A stretch of 58,379 nucleotides of DNA from Fibrobacterota bacterium (GTDB taxonomy: Bacteria > Fibrobacterota > Chitinivibrionia > Chitinivibrionales > FEN-1185): contig PLWQ01000005.1 in the NCBI GenBank assembly GCA_003165595.1, forward strand, positions 1 through 58,379, in the 5' to 3' direction. Below, piece after piece: positions 47,260-56,494 of this stretch. A model generated the notes under the pieces. It ran no database searches, had not been told where the DNA came from, and saw only the letters and a program-made list of their open reading frames with translations. The translations under genes and the position numbers were made by a program. Each line of letters starts with the position of its first letter. Positions within the stretch are counted from its first letter, which is position 1.

Positions 47260-48041
47260 CTACAGCCCCGCCACGACATTTTCGATGTAGTCGGCAATGG
47301 CCGGCGCAGCCGTCAAGCCCGGCGATTCTATTCCCACCAAATCGACCAATCCGGGCAATCCCTTGTCGCCTTCATCCCGTATGACAAAGTCGCGGAAAGC
47401 AACACCTGCTTCCTGCGTCTTGGGCCTGATGCCGGACATGTCGGGTGAGAGGTCGTTGTATTCGAGGAAGGGCAGATACTGGTGTGCGGTCTCGAAGAAC
47501 TCCTTCTGGTGCGCGGGGTCCACATCGTAGCCGAGCGTATCAACGTAAAAAGCGTTGGGGCCGAGTTTGAGGCTGCCGTCAAGCTTGAGAGGGCATGTGT
47601 GTCCACAATCCCCGTTGACGGGCTGTACAGGCCGAGCCGCGCCCGCACGGCGGGCTCCATACGCGCCACCTGTTCCTGCGAAAGAAGGTCGAGACCGGGG
47701 ACGCCGTTCTTCTTTCCCTGATCCAGGAGCGCATGAAGTTTGCGGATTTCTTCCTCGCTGCTGGCGATGACGATCTTGCCCACCCGCCTGTGGGGTATGC
47801 CGTGCGCCGCGCACAGGTCGTACAGCATCCGGTTGCCCCGGACGCAAAGCCTTGCCTTGAGGGAATCGGCGGGATAGTAAAAGCCCCCGTGAATTACTTC
47901 GCTGTTTCTCGACGACGTTTCCCTGCCGAATCCGTCGTGCCGTTCCAGCAGGATGATATCGGAGGTGTCGGCGCTCAACCGGGCCGCAATAGCGAGCCCC
48001 ACGACGCCTGCGCCGATGATTACTATGTGGGATTGTTCCAT
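47260..48041 (-). pseudogene. Broken FAD-dependent oxidoreductase (LhgO-like)
   Basis: The first half reads as an FAD oxidoreductase N-terminus (HIVIIGAGVVGLAIAARLS, SRNSEVIHGGFYYP, SLKARLCVRGN) through GIVDTHAL. The frame then breaks, and the C-terminal half continues in another frame (DGSLKLGPNAFYVDTLGYDVD ... IRPKTQ, GIESPGLTAAPAIADYI). L-2-hydroxyglutarate oxidase-like proteins are about 370-400 residues; here some 100 or more middle residues are missing at the junction near 47600. The simplest reading is an internal deletion with frameshift, so the protein is not functional. An assembly artefact cannot be excluded. Confidence 0.75.
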
Positions 48042-48218
48042 GAAAATTCCAAATTGCAAATTACAAAGTGCAGATTGCAAACTTGGCGATTCATATATCT
48101 ATTTACGTCGCGCAGGTTTTCGAACTTTCTGCTTCATGTTTGAACTTTGGGCTTCCAACTCCAGCCGTTTAGTTTTCTTTTTTGCGCCCTTTGCGGTGAA
48201 CTCTTTCGGCCAGCCTCC

Positions 48219-49706
48219 CTATGCGCCGCCGGCTTCCCGCCTGTTTCTTCCATAAATCCCGGCGAATTCCTTGACGGCAGCAAGCTTCTCCTTTGTGAAA
48301 TCAGCCTTTGCGCACCGCCACTGCCAGTTGCCCTCGGCCCTGCCGGGCGTATTCATCCGTCCGCGGGACCCTATGCCCAGTACGTCCTGCATGGGCACAA
48401 TGCACAGGCTCGCGGTTGTTGAGAAGGCAAGCCGGACCAGGTCGGCGGCCGCGGCAGTCGCCTGCATTCCCAGGTAGGCGTCCACTCTCCTGCGGTCGGT
48501 TCCCGCAAGCGTGTCGAGCCAGCCGGCAGTAGTGTTATTGTCGTGCGTGCCCGTGTAAACCACGCTGTCTACCGTGATATTATACGGCAGGTGTGGGTTC
48601 TCCGGATTTCCGTCGAAAGCGAACTGCAATACTTTCATGCCGGGGAGGCCGGCTTCGTCGCGCAGCTGCTCAACCTCATCCGTGATGACGCCAAGATCTT
48701 CTGCGATAAAGGGAAGCGAACCGACCGCCTGCCGGATTGCCGAAAAAAGATTCATGCCGGGTCCTGCCGCCCAGGTGCCCGTTTCGGCCGTGGTACTTGC
48801 GGCCGGTACTGCCCAGAACGATTCGAGCCCGCGAAAGTGGTCGAGCCGGAGAAGGTCGGCGAACGCCAGGGATTTCTTCACGCGCGCTATCCACCACGCA
48901 TAGCCTTCCTTCCCCATGCTATCCCAATTGTAAACAGGATTTCCCCACAACTGACCCGTTTTACTGTAATAGTCCGGCGGCACCCCGGCAACCCGGAGCG
49001 GGAGGCGGCCCTCGTCGAATTCAAACAGTCCGGGATTGGCCCAGGCATCGACGCTGTCGAGTGCCACGTACATCGGAATGTCGCCGATCAGCCACACGCC
49101 TTGAGATTTCGCGTGCTGGCGCACAGCGGTCCACTGTTCCAAGAATTCGTACTGCAAGAATGCATGAAACAGGAGTTCCTGGCCGAACTGCCTGCCGAAA
49201 TCATCAAGCGCGTCCTGCAGGCACATCCTGAGGGGCATTTCCCACGCGCTCCACGGACGGCCGCCCTGCTGCCGCTTGATGGCGCAGAAAAGCGTGTACT
49301 TGTCCAGCCAATACTGTTCCTCTTCGCAAAAGGCAAGAAGGTCGTCCTGGTCCCGGAACCTGCCGAACGCGACGCGGAACAGACGTTCCTTTTCCCGGGC
49401 CACCTGAGCAAACTCGACGCGGTCGTTCGGAAGCGCGGGGAACGTCAGCAGCTCACCTTTTGTCAATAGCCCGGCCTGATAGAGACGTTGCGGTGAGATA
49501 AGCAGCGGATTGCCAGCGAACGCGCAGTCGCAGTGGTACGGCGAACCGTGCTCGTCGCACGGCCCAAAAGGGAGGAATTGCCAGAACGACTGTTCGGCAT
49601 CCTTGAGCATGGAAATCCATTCAAGTGCGGCGTCGCCCAGATCGCCGATGCCGAACGGGGATGGAAAACTGGTTGGATGGAGAAGGATGCCGCAGGAACG
49701 GTTCAT
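48219..49706 (-). CDS. malQ: 4-alpha-glucanotransferase (GH77)
   Basis: This 495-residue amylomaltase transfers alpha-1,4-glucan segments in maltodextrin or glycogen metabolism. GH77 landmarks are GILLHPTSFPSPFGIGDLG at the start, RLDHFRGLESFWAVP (nucleophile Asp), FIAEDLGVITDEV (acid/base Glu) and YTGTHDNNTTAGW (transition-state Asp). The length is normal. AAAGGAGAG precedes the ATG at 49706. The two-hairpin repeat lies directly upstream, in the leader or promoter region. It is a single gene near the phosphofructokinase and pyruvate kinase genes but not in an operon with them. Confidence 0.95.
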   Translation of the reverse strand: MNRSCGILLHPTSFPSPFGIGDLGDAALEWISMLKDAEQSFWQFLPFGPCDEHGSPYHCDCAFAGNPLLISPQRLYQAGLLTKGELLTFPALPNDRVEFAQVAREKERLFRVAFGRFRDQDDLLAFCEEEQYWLDKYTLFCAIKRQQGGRPWSAWEMPLRMCLQDALDDFGRQFGQELLFHAFLQYEFLEQWTAVRQHAKSQGVWLIGDIPMYVALDSVDAWANPGLFEFDEGRLPLRVAGVPPDYYSKTGQLWGNPVYNWDSMGKEGYAWWIARVKKSLAFADLLRLDHFRGLESFWAVPAASTTAETGTWAAGPGMNLFSAIRQAVGSLPFIAEDLGVITDEVEQLRDEAGLPGMKVLQFAFDGNPENPHLPYNITVDSVVYTGTHDNNTTAGWLDTLAGTDRRRVDAYLGMQATAAAADLVRLAFSTTASLCIVPMQDVLGIGSRGRMNTPGRAEGNWQWRCAKADFTKEKLAAVKEFAGIYGRNRREAGGA

Positions 49707-49722
49707 AGGGTCTCTCCTTTGT

Positions 49723-49824
49723 GAAGAACCCCGCCCCAAGTGGCGGGGATTCTTCCTTGCCTAAAGAAAAGATACTTGTAATTCGCCCGCTAACCCCGCG
49801 CCAAGTCGCGGGGATTGCGCGGGC
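49723..49824 (+). repeat. 102-bp two-hairpin repeat, copy 2
   Basis: Hairpin 1 (49723-49755) is GAAGAA/TTCTTC outer plus CCCCGCC-CCAAGT-GGCGGGG inner. Hairpin 2 (49785-49824) is GCCCGC/GCGGGC outer plus CCCCGCG-CCAAGT-CGCGGGG inner. The 29-base spacer contains CCTAAAGAAAA. Length and spacer are identical to the copy at 27766-27867. The remainder of the gene-free interval 49707-50013 holds no other feature I recognise. Confidence 0.8.
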
Positions 49825-50013
49825 TGCGGCATTCAACAAAATAGTACATGACCGCGCGCGATCCTGTGCATTGGGGCCCGCGCGCCGCCTACGGCGGGAA
49901 CCGCGCAAGAAAAGCTGGAGCATCCGCAACGAAAATTATATAATTGAAGTGTCGAAGGTTTGCAACCGATTTCGCGCACACGCCGGCAGGCGTCACGGGG
50001 AGGTCCTTCCGCC

Positions 50014-51516
50014 ATGAAACGTTCTCTGTACCACGACGATGTCGTTTTTTTGTCGCCCGCCGCGGATTTTTCGTCCTACGTGAAATACGGGGCAACGGTT
50101 GTTGCTTCGGGGGGCATCCACTCTTCCGATTATATCAACAAGCTCAAGCAGCAGGGGCTGCATGTGGGCGGCACGGTCTGGTGCCTCACCGCCCCGGGCC
50201 ACGACCTCCATGCAAATCCAGACCTTGCCGCCGCTACCGCGCGCGACATCACGGGCGAACCCATTGCAATCCCCTGGATAGCGCCGGACTCTCATTCGAA
50301 CGCGCCGGCCGTTTTCGGGTGCGTCAACCATCCCGCGTTCCGCGCCTACATGCGCCGCAAGGTCTGCGACGCAATGGCCGGCGGCGCGGACGGACTCCAT
50401 GTTGACGAACACCTGGGCAGCGCGGCCGCCGCGCTCAGCCTTGGCGGCTGTTTCTGCGATTTCTGCGTGGCCGGGTTTGCGGCATATTGTGCGCAGCGCC
50501 AAAACCAGGAGCTTCTGAGGACGGCAAAAGTTTCGTCGTTCGAGAACTTCAATTATCGCTCTTTTGTCAAGACCTACGCACCGACCCGCGACCAGTACAT
50601 TTCCCTCAAGGGCGCCATTCCCCTGCACGCCGAATTCGTCGACTTCCAGCTCGGTTGCGCCGCAGACAATGTCGCGTCGCTCGGCAGGCTGGCGCAGGAC
50701 GTTGCCGCCGGGCCGGTGAGCCTGAGCGCAAACGTGTGCCTGCCCGGCCTGGAACACACAGTTGTTGTTCCGCAGCTCACCTACTGCACCGGCGAAATCG
50801 ACCACAACGCGGCACAGGGCGGGATGGGACTGGGCACGGCGGTGAGCGCTTACCGCATGGCCGAAACGCTGCGCATACCCATGGCCGCAACCGCCACGCC
50901 CAGGGATTGGGCATTTGTAAACAGCCAGAACGCGGAGCAGCTTGTGTGCCTCTGGATCGCACTCGCCTACGCCTGCGGCCAGCGATTCATGGCGCCAAAC
51001 CGGATGCTCTGCGCCGCACCCAACGGTTCATCGCAGTGGTTTTGCGGTTCGGCGGCCACCTTTTCGCCGCTCTACTCGTTTGTGAAGAAGCACGGATTCC
51101 TTCTCAACGATTTTTCCGCCGCCGGGCCGCTCTCCCGCCCCGACGCCCTTCCCGTGTCCTTTGAAACAACAGACAAACGCAAGGCGCTCGGCGAAGCGCT
51201 GGCGGCGCGCCCTGCCACCCCGCTCGCCGCCGGTGACGGTGTACTGGTATTCCCGAGGGTGAAAGGTGACGGCACGGTGGCAATTCATGTGGTGAACTGC
51301 TCCTATAGCGTCAACTCAAAACGGATCGCGCCCCAGACAAATCTGGAGGTTCGGATTCCCAATTCGATATTCAACCGCAATTTCTCCGGGGGCACTGCCT
51401 ATTCCTATGGGGCCGAACCATTCAAGCTTACCGTAGAGAACCAGGGAGACACGAGCGTGTTTGTGCTGCCCGAGCTGAAGCTGTGGAGTATCGTGACGTT
51501 TGAATATTGGGCATAG
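50014..51516 (+). CDS. TIM-barrel hydrolase-like protein (GHL6-type)
   Basis: This 500-residue protein without a signal peptide looks like the hypothetical glycosyl hydrolases of the GHL6 type. Landmarks are NHPAFRAYMRRKVCDAM, then GGADGLHVDEHLG near residue 130 (a candidate catalytic acid), followed by a CFCDFC cluster near 150 and a C-terminal beta-sandwich (EVRIPNSIFNRNFSGG). Activity of the family is not firmly known. GGGGAGG lies nine bases before the ATG at 50014. It precedes a secreted GH44 gene by about 190 bases on the same strand; that spacer has a T run (51579-51585) without a clear stem. Confidence 0.6.
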   Translation: MKRSLYHDDVVFLSPAADFSSYVKYGATVVASGGIHSSDYINKLKQQGLHVGGTVWCLTAPGHDLHANPDLAAATARDITGEPIAIPWIAPDSHSNAPAVFGCVNHPAFRAYMRRKVCDAMAGGADGLHVDEHLGSAAAALSLGGCFCDFCVAGFAAYCAQRQNQELLRTAKVSSFENFNYRSFVKTYAPTRDQYISLKGAIPLHAEFVDFQLGCAADNVASLGRLAQDVAAGPVSLSANVCLPGLEHTVVVPQLTYCTGEIDHNAAQGGMGLGTAVSAYRMAETLRIPMAATATPRDWAFVNSQNAEQLVCLWIALAYACGQRFMAPNRMLCAAPNGSSQWFCGSAATFSPLYSFVKKHGFLLNDFSAAGPLSRPDALPVSFETTDKRKALGEALAARPATPLAAGDGVLVFPRVKGDGTVAIHVVNCSYSVNSKRIAPQTNLEVRIPNSIFNRNFSGGTAYSYGAEPFKLTVENQGDTSVFVLPELKLWSIVTFEYWA

Positions 51517-51704
51517 AATCGCGTCACCGAGGTGTTGTGCTACGGAACCGCGGTTGTGGCCGAGCAGACAAAGTAATCGCGTTTTTTTCCCCGCTCCGCA
51601 TCACATTTTGCCATATATTGATGATAAAGGCGTGTCTCGGAAGGCCGGTTGCTCCATTTTGTCCAGTCCGAACAGAAACGGTCCATTCCGCGAGGAGGTC
51701 AGTC

Positions 51705-53543
51705 ATGCCGCAGAGGTTGCCGCGTTCCGCCTATTCTCGGATTTTCGTTGCGTGGCTGTTCGGTGCCTTCATCGCTCAATCAGCCGCGGCGGCGGTATCC
51801 ATCAGCGTCGACGCAAGGTCAGGCCGCCTTCCCATTTCGCCGTATATCTATGGACGCAACAACGATTTCTCCGACGATCCGGCAAATCCGACGAGCGCGA
51901 GCGACATTGCCCTCTACAAGGCGGTGGGCCTGCGCATGAGCCGCGACAACGGCGGCAACAACAGCACCAAGTACAACTGGCGAAGAAAGCTCTCGTCTCA
52001 TCCGGATTGGTACAATAACGTCTACGCGCACGACTGGGGCTTTACGTCGCAGGACGTCCAAAAACGTATGCCGGGCGTCAATCTCCTGTGGGCGCTGCAG
52101 CTCCTGGGCAAGGCGGCCCGCACCGACAGCGCAAACTTCGACTGCTGGGATTACAATCAGTGCCAGTGGACCACGGATGTATCAAAAAACTGGGCCGGGG
52201 GCGGTGACATAACCAAATATCTCATGGACTGGCCCGCCGATTCAACGGTCGGCATCTTTGCAAATTTCTTTTCGCCCGTATCAACCGGAGGCCTGGGACT
52301 CGACAGCACGCTGCTTCGCTATTGGAATATGGACAACGAGCCCGAAGTCTGGAACTCGACCCACGACGACGTCGTGACAACGCCTCTTTCGGCCGAAGCA
52401 TATCTGGCAAAGTACTTTGCCGTTGCAAAGGCCGCGCGCGCGAAATTCCCCGGCGTCAAACTCGTCGGCCCGGTCTTTACAAATGAATGGCAATGGTATG
52501 CCTGGAACAACACCACGATTTCCGGCACCGACGGGACCGCAACCCGCAACTTCTGCTGGCTTGAATACTTTATCAAACGTGTCGCGGAGGAACAGACTGC
52601 CTCGGGCGTTCGGCTGCTCGACGTGCTTGATTTTCACTTCTACCCGGGTACCAGCAACGATCACGACATCACGCAACTTCACCGCGTCTGGTTCGACACA
52701 TCCTACAGCTATCCCGGTGCAAACGGCGTCAAGAACGTGAGCGGATCGTGGGACGACAACCAGACAAGAGAATACGTGATGGAGCGAAGCCGGCGGTGGC
52801 TCGCAAAGTATATGGGGGCAAACAACAACGTGGGGTTTTCGGTGTCCGAGCACGGATCGCTCACGGGAAGCGCAAACGCGATAGCCCTGTGGTATGCCTC
52901 GGTTCTGGGCACCTTTGCCGATCAGGGCGCAACCATCTTTACGCCCTGGGACTGGTATCCGGGCCAGTGGGAGATTTTGCACCTTTTCAGCAATTATGCG
53001 AAAAGTATCCGCGTTCTTTCCACATCGGGCCTGGATTCCATGGTGTCGGCATATTCGTCCGTAAACGCCACGGGCGATTCGCTCACGATCATGCTTGTCA
53101 ACCGATTCGCGTCCGCGGATCAGCAGGTGCAGGTGTCGCTCTCCGGGTTTACGCCGCAAGACGGCACCGATTCGGTGCTCGAAATTTCGGGTTTGCCTGC
53201 CACGGAGACCTTTACCGGAGCGTCAAGCGCCCTCAAACATAAGTCCGCCGCAATCACCGGCGCCTCGCTGGCGCTGGACCTGCCGGCGTTTTCCATCACC
53301 GCGGTGCTGCTCAAGGGGACTTCGGCGGCTGCGGCAAATAATTTTGCAAACACACTTTCACGGCAGGCGCGCGGTGCGGGAACTATCCGGTGCACCGACC
53401 TGCACGGACGAACCCTTCTCACGGCGAAAGCCGATATTTCGCCGCGCGAGTTGAGGCAACAGTTGAAAAGGATCGGAGCCGGGTGCGTGATTGTGAGCGA
53501 GGGAGCGGCCGGGGCGCGGAAGATTGTGACAACGGAGTTCTAA
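51705..53543 (+). CDS. Secreted GH44 endoglucanase/xyloglucanase
   Basis: This 612-residue enzyme has a signal peptide (FVAWLFGAFIAQSAAAA). The GH44 catalytic domain starts with ISPYIYGRNNDFSDD and RMSRDNGGNNSTKYNW, has the acid/base Glu in YWNMDNEPEVW near residue 210 and the nucleophile Glu in GFSVSEHGSL near 385, and ends with an all-beta module. A short C-terminal part (GTIRCTDLHGRTLL ... KIVTTEF) resembles a type IX-like sorting tail but is weak. GH44 enzymes cut beta-1,4-glucan and xyloglucan. The ATG at 51705 has CGAGGAGG at good spacing; longer upstream frames are non-conserved. Confidence 0.88.
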   Translation: MPQRLPRSAYSRIFVAWLFGAFIAQSAAAAVSISVDARSGRLPISPYIYGRNNDFSDDPANPTSASDIALYKAVGLRMSRDNGGNNSTKYNWRRKLSSHPDWYNNVYAHDWGFTSQDVQKRMPGVNLLWALQLLGKAARTDSANFDCWDYNQCQWTTDVSKNWAGGGDITKYLMDWPADSTVGIFANFFSPVSTGGLGLDSTLLRYWNMDNEPEVWNSTHDDVVTTPLSAEAYLAKYFAVAKAARAKFPGVKLVGPVFTNEWQWYAWNNTTISGTDGTATRNFCWLEYFIKRVAEEQTASGVRLLDVLDFHFYPGTSNDHDITQLHRVWFDTSYSYPGANGVKNVSGSWDDNQTREYVMERSRRWLAKYMGANNNVGFSVSEHGSLTGSANAIALWYASVLGTFADQGATIFTPWDWYPGQWEILHLFSNYAKSIRVLSTSGLDSMVSAYSSVNATGDSLTIMLVNRFASADQQVQVSLSGFTPQDGTDSVLEISGLPATETFTGASSALKHKSAAITGASLALDLPAFSITAVLLKGTSAAAANNFANTLSRQARGAGTIRCTDLHGRTLLTAKADISPRELRQQLKRIGAGCVIVSEGAAGARKIVTTEF

Positions 53544-53609
53544 CCGAAATCTGCGCCGGACGCCTCGCGATGCGGCTTGCCAAAGGGGATGAGCTTCCTG
53601 CGCCGCCCC

Positions 53610-53650
53610 CCAACCTTTCAACATCTCAAATTTTCAACTCCTAAACTTTT
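53610..53650. repeat. CAACTT-type A+T-rich repeat between convergent genes
   Basis: CAACCTTTCAACATCTCAAA and TTTTCAACTCC units fill the space between the GH44 and pyruvate kinase genes. They belong to the same family as at 19571, 21371, 27729 and 43078. Confidence 0.5.
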
Positions 53651-53653
53651 CTT

Positions 53654-55144
53654 CTACCCCACCTTGTGCACCATGATTGCCGTTGCCTTTGCACCGATGT
53701 CGGCCAGCCCCGAAATCATGATCACGAAATCGCCCTCTTTCGCAAGATGATGTTCCTTGATGATGCGCTCGCCATAGATAAGGTAGTCGTGGGTAGTCAT
53801 CGCTTTCTTGACAAGGCGCGGGTACACGCCCCAGAACAGCTGCATGCGGCGCGCAACCGTTTGCGACTGCGTGAGCGCCATGATGGGCGCCGCCGGCCTG
53901 TCGGACGATACGATCCGGGCGGTGTACCCCGACACGGTTAACACGAAAATGCTGTGGACCATGAGGTCGCGCGACAATTGCGCCGTTGCCTCGCCGATCG
54001 CACCAAGCAAACCGTTGGCGCAGTCGCGATGATTCTTGCCGAACCCGCCGCCCTGGGAAAAGAACTGGTACGCCTCCGTCTCGCGCAAAATGGAATCCAT
54101 GGTTTCGAATGTTTCGAGAGGATATTTGCCCACCGCGGTCTCGCCGGACAGCATGACCGCATCCGCGCACGCGAGGCATGCGCCCGCGACATCCGTTACT
54201 TCGGCTCGCGTGGGACGCGAATGCTCGATCATACTTTCGAGCATCTGCGTGGCCACAATCACGGGTTTGTTCATGGCATTTGCGATCTGGATGAGCTTGT
54301 TCTGGATGATAGGTACTTTCTTTGCGGGAAGTTCCACGCCCAAATCCCCGCGCGCCACCATGATGCCGTCGGCAAGCCCCATGATGGCATGGATGTTTTC
54401 GAGCGCCTCGGGCATTTCTATCTTCGCAATAACAGGAATTTCGGACCCGTTCCTGGCGAGCCAGCTTTTGAGATTCGTAATATCACCGGCCCTTCGCACA
54501 AAGGATAATGCGACGTAGTCGACCTCGGCCTTGATGCAATACAGCACGTCGTCTTTGTCCTTGGCCGTGAGCGCGGCCACGCCGAGCTTGGTGTTGGGCA
54601 GGTTCATGCCTTTGTGGTCCTTGAGGATGCCGCCGTGAATCACCTTCGCCTCGACTTTGTCCTTGTTTTTTCTGATCACCTTGAGTTCGAGATTTCCGTC
54701 GTCGAGCAAGATCGAATGGCCCGGCACCACTTCGTGAACAAGGTTCTTGTATTGCGATGGAATAAGTGATTCGCTTCCGATCACCGGTTTTGTCGTAATG
54801 AACACCGTTGTATTCTCTTTGAGCACTATTGACCCGTTGGCGAATTCGCCCACCCGAATCTTGGGGCCGCACAGGTCGCCGAGAATCGCAACGTTCTTTT
54901 TCAACTGGCCGGCGATCTTCCTGATGAGACGGATCGTTTTGACATGGTCCTCGGCCGTGCCGTGCGAAAAATTGATACGCGCGACATCGAGCCCCCCGGA
55001 AACAAGGGCGCGGAGTTGTGCGGGCGACGAGCACGACGGGCCGATGGTGGCAACGATCTTTGTGCGGCGATTGTGCAGGTATTTGTGGTGCAAGTCAATG
55101 TCAAAGGCGGATGAGGGATCGGGTTTGGGGGAATGGGTTGTCAT
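53654..55144 (-). CDS. pyk: Pyruvate kinase
   Basis: This 496-residue glycolytic enzyme converts phosphoenolpyruvate and ADP to pyruvate and ATP. Landmarks are TKIVATIGPSC near residue 30, ARINFSHG near 53, the catalytic Lys in VIAKIEMPEA near 240, MVARGDLGVELP near 265 and the TQMLESMIEHSRPTRAE signature near 300, with a normal C-terminal allosteric domain. A roughly 25-residue N-terminal extension precedes the conserved start. AGGAG lies seven bases before the ATG at 55144. It is a single gene; the long upstream open frame is spurious. Confidence 0.95.
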   Translation of the reverse strand: MTTHSPKPDPSSAFDIDLHHKYLHNRRTKIVATIGPSCSSPAQLRALVSGGLDVARINFSHGTAEDHVKTIRLIRKIAGQLKKNVAILGDLCGPKIRVGEFANGSIVLKENTTVFITTKPVIGSESLIPSQYKNLVHEVVPGHSILLDDGNLELKVIRKNKDKVEAKVIHGGILKDHKGMNLPNTKLGVAALTAKDKDDVLYCIKAEVDYVALSFVRRAGDITNLKSWLARNGSEIPVIAKIEMPEALENIHAIMGLADGIMVARGDLGVELPAKKVPIIQNKLIQIANAMNKPVIVATQMLESMIEHSRPTRAEVTDVAGACLACADAVMLSGETAVGKYPLETFETMDSILRETEAYQFFSQGGGFGKNHRDCANGLLGAIGEATAQLSRDLMVHSIFVLTVSGYTARIVSSDRPAAPIMALTQSQTVARRMQLFWGVYPRLVKKAMTTHDYLIYGERIIKEHHLAKEGDFVIMISGLADIGAKATAIMVHKVG

Positions 55145-55315
55145 GTGGAACTCCTGTGGGGTTGGTTTGGAGGCAATTGATAATCTATCATTGGGGGGGA
55201 GGGGTTTGCAATTAGAAAAACCAGAGGATCTCATTAACTCTTCAACGACGCAGCCTTTCACCTCATCGACTATGATTAGCGACTGCTCGACCGTCCCCTT
55301 GTTCTTCCCGCCCAT

Positions 55316-55924
55316 ATGTGGGAGGTTTGCGTTCCAGTATACTTTGATTTCTATTTTGACCCTTACGTTTCTTACGGCTATACAGGTCTTCTGACTCCGC
55401 TTGCTCCTCCTTTGCCAAAGCACTCGCTCACGGACAGACTTGAATTTGTTCAGTTCCCCTTGCCCTATGTTCGCTACGCGCTTATGCAAAATGAAGATAC
55501 AGTTGGCGGAACCGTTCGTCTGAAGGGGTTGTCCCTGGCCCTGGAAGGCGGCGTTCAAGGAGTAGACTATTCCCGGATGACCGGATTCGCGGTTAACAGT
55601 TCTCTCGGGATACAAATCAAGGCAGCATTCGGAAAGCGCTTGTGGCTGCAAGGGGTACTATTTGCTTATGCGGAAAACGTCAGATATGTATCATTCTCCG
55701 TTGCACCGGATGTGGGGTTTCAGCTCACGAACAAGATCGCTTTGATGCTTGGATACAAGCCGAGTTTGGAAATCCGTCCTGCTGTTCTCTACAGACATTC
55801 GCTCGGTGGTTATGTGTATATCAATCCGAACCCCTATGTCGGAATTTCTACAGGGTTATACACTTTCAATAGCGGCTCATATTGGCAACTAGAACCGAGT
55901 GTGGCATTCTGGTTTCAGTGGTAG
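55316..55924 (+). CDS. Small beta-barrel-like protein, possibly frameshifted
   Basis: This 202-residue, Tyr/Phe/Leu-rich protein reads like part of an outer-membrane beta barrel (GYTGLL, VGGTVRLKGLSLALEGGVQG, GISTGLYTFNSGSYWQLEPSVAFWFQW). The N-terminus MWEVCVPVYFDFYFD is not a signal peptide. In another frame, however, the same DNA encodes RFAFQYTLISILTLTFLTAI just before a stop at about 55394, which does resemble one. A frameshift near 55390 is therefore possible. The gene is more A+T-rich than its neighbours. Real gene or decaying gene cannot be separated here. Confidence 0.4.
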   Translation: MWEVCVPVYFDFYFDPYVSYGYTGLLTPLAPPLPKHSLTDRLEFVQFPLPYVRYALMQNEDTVGGTVRLKGLSLALEGGVQGVDYSRMTGFAVNSSLGIQIKAAFGKRLWLQGVLFAYAENVRYVSFSVAPDVGFQLTNKIALMLGYKPSLEIRPAVLYRHSLGGYVYINPNPYVGISTGLYTFNSGSYWQLEPSVAFWFQW

Positions 55925-56041
55925 GACGTGAGATCCTGAGCGGAAGCATGGACGCGCAAATCAAGGCGCACACATTTATCCAATTCGGCGGTTGTCGCTG
56001 CCCCTGCATTTCCAAAAAATCACGATTTCCTCTCAAATCCT

Positions 56042-56494
56042 CTACGCGATCGTGCCGTATATGGTTGCTGCAATGGTGTCGAAATTGGCGTCATCGCCGA
56101 TACTCACTGCGATGACGTTCAACTCGGGCCTCCGCGGGCGAAGACCGGCGAACTCCACTTCCGCAATTCCTCCGGGCGGCAAAGTGCCGGAACGGGAGTC
56201 GATGGTGTAAATTCCGAGCGGGAAACTGTGCCGCACCTGGATGTTGTAGCTCTTCCCCGGCGCGCCCTTCAGCCCGAAGATGATGTTGACAATTGGGTAG
56301 CCCGGAACGGTGACATTCCAGACAAACGGATTGCCCTGCCCGCCGATGGCGGATTGAGAAGTCGAACTGAATAGATACGACACCTCGACCGTCAACGGAT
56401 TGGTTATCGGAACCGCCTTGCGCAAAGCCTTGCTTACGACAGTCTTCTTCGTTATTTTTGCGGTTGTCGTGCGTCGTGCGGACTTGCCCGGCAT
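56042..56494 (-). CDS. Uncharacterised beta-rich protein
   Basis: This 150-residue protein has a basic Lys/Arg/Thr-rich N-terminus (MPGKSARRTTTAKITKKTVVSKALRKA) and no signal peptide. A beta-sandwich-like domain follows (FVWNVTVPGYPIVNIIFGLKGAPGKSYNIQV, GTLPPGGIAEVEFAGLRP). I recognise no family. The ATG at 56494 has a good AAGGAGG five bases upstream. It stands alone between intergenic stretches. Confidence 0.6.
   Translation of the reverse strand: MPGKSARRTTTAKITKKTVVSKALRKAVPITNPLTVEVSYLFSSTSQSAIGGQGNPFVWNVTVPGYPIVNIIFGLKGAPGKSYNIQVRHSFPLGIYTIDSRSGTLPPGGIAEVEFAGLRPRRPELNVIAVSIGDDANFDTIAATIYGTIA

Noticed and set aside
52281-53159. 292-residue open frame antisense to the GH44 gene
   Set aside because: Shadow of the GH44 catalytic domain.
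54747-55394. 215-residue plus-strand open frame across the pyruvate kinase start
   Set aside because: Mostly antisense to pyk; only its last 25 residues look meaningful, as a possible signal peptide for the following barrel gene.
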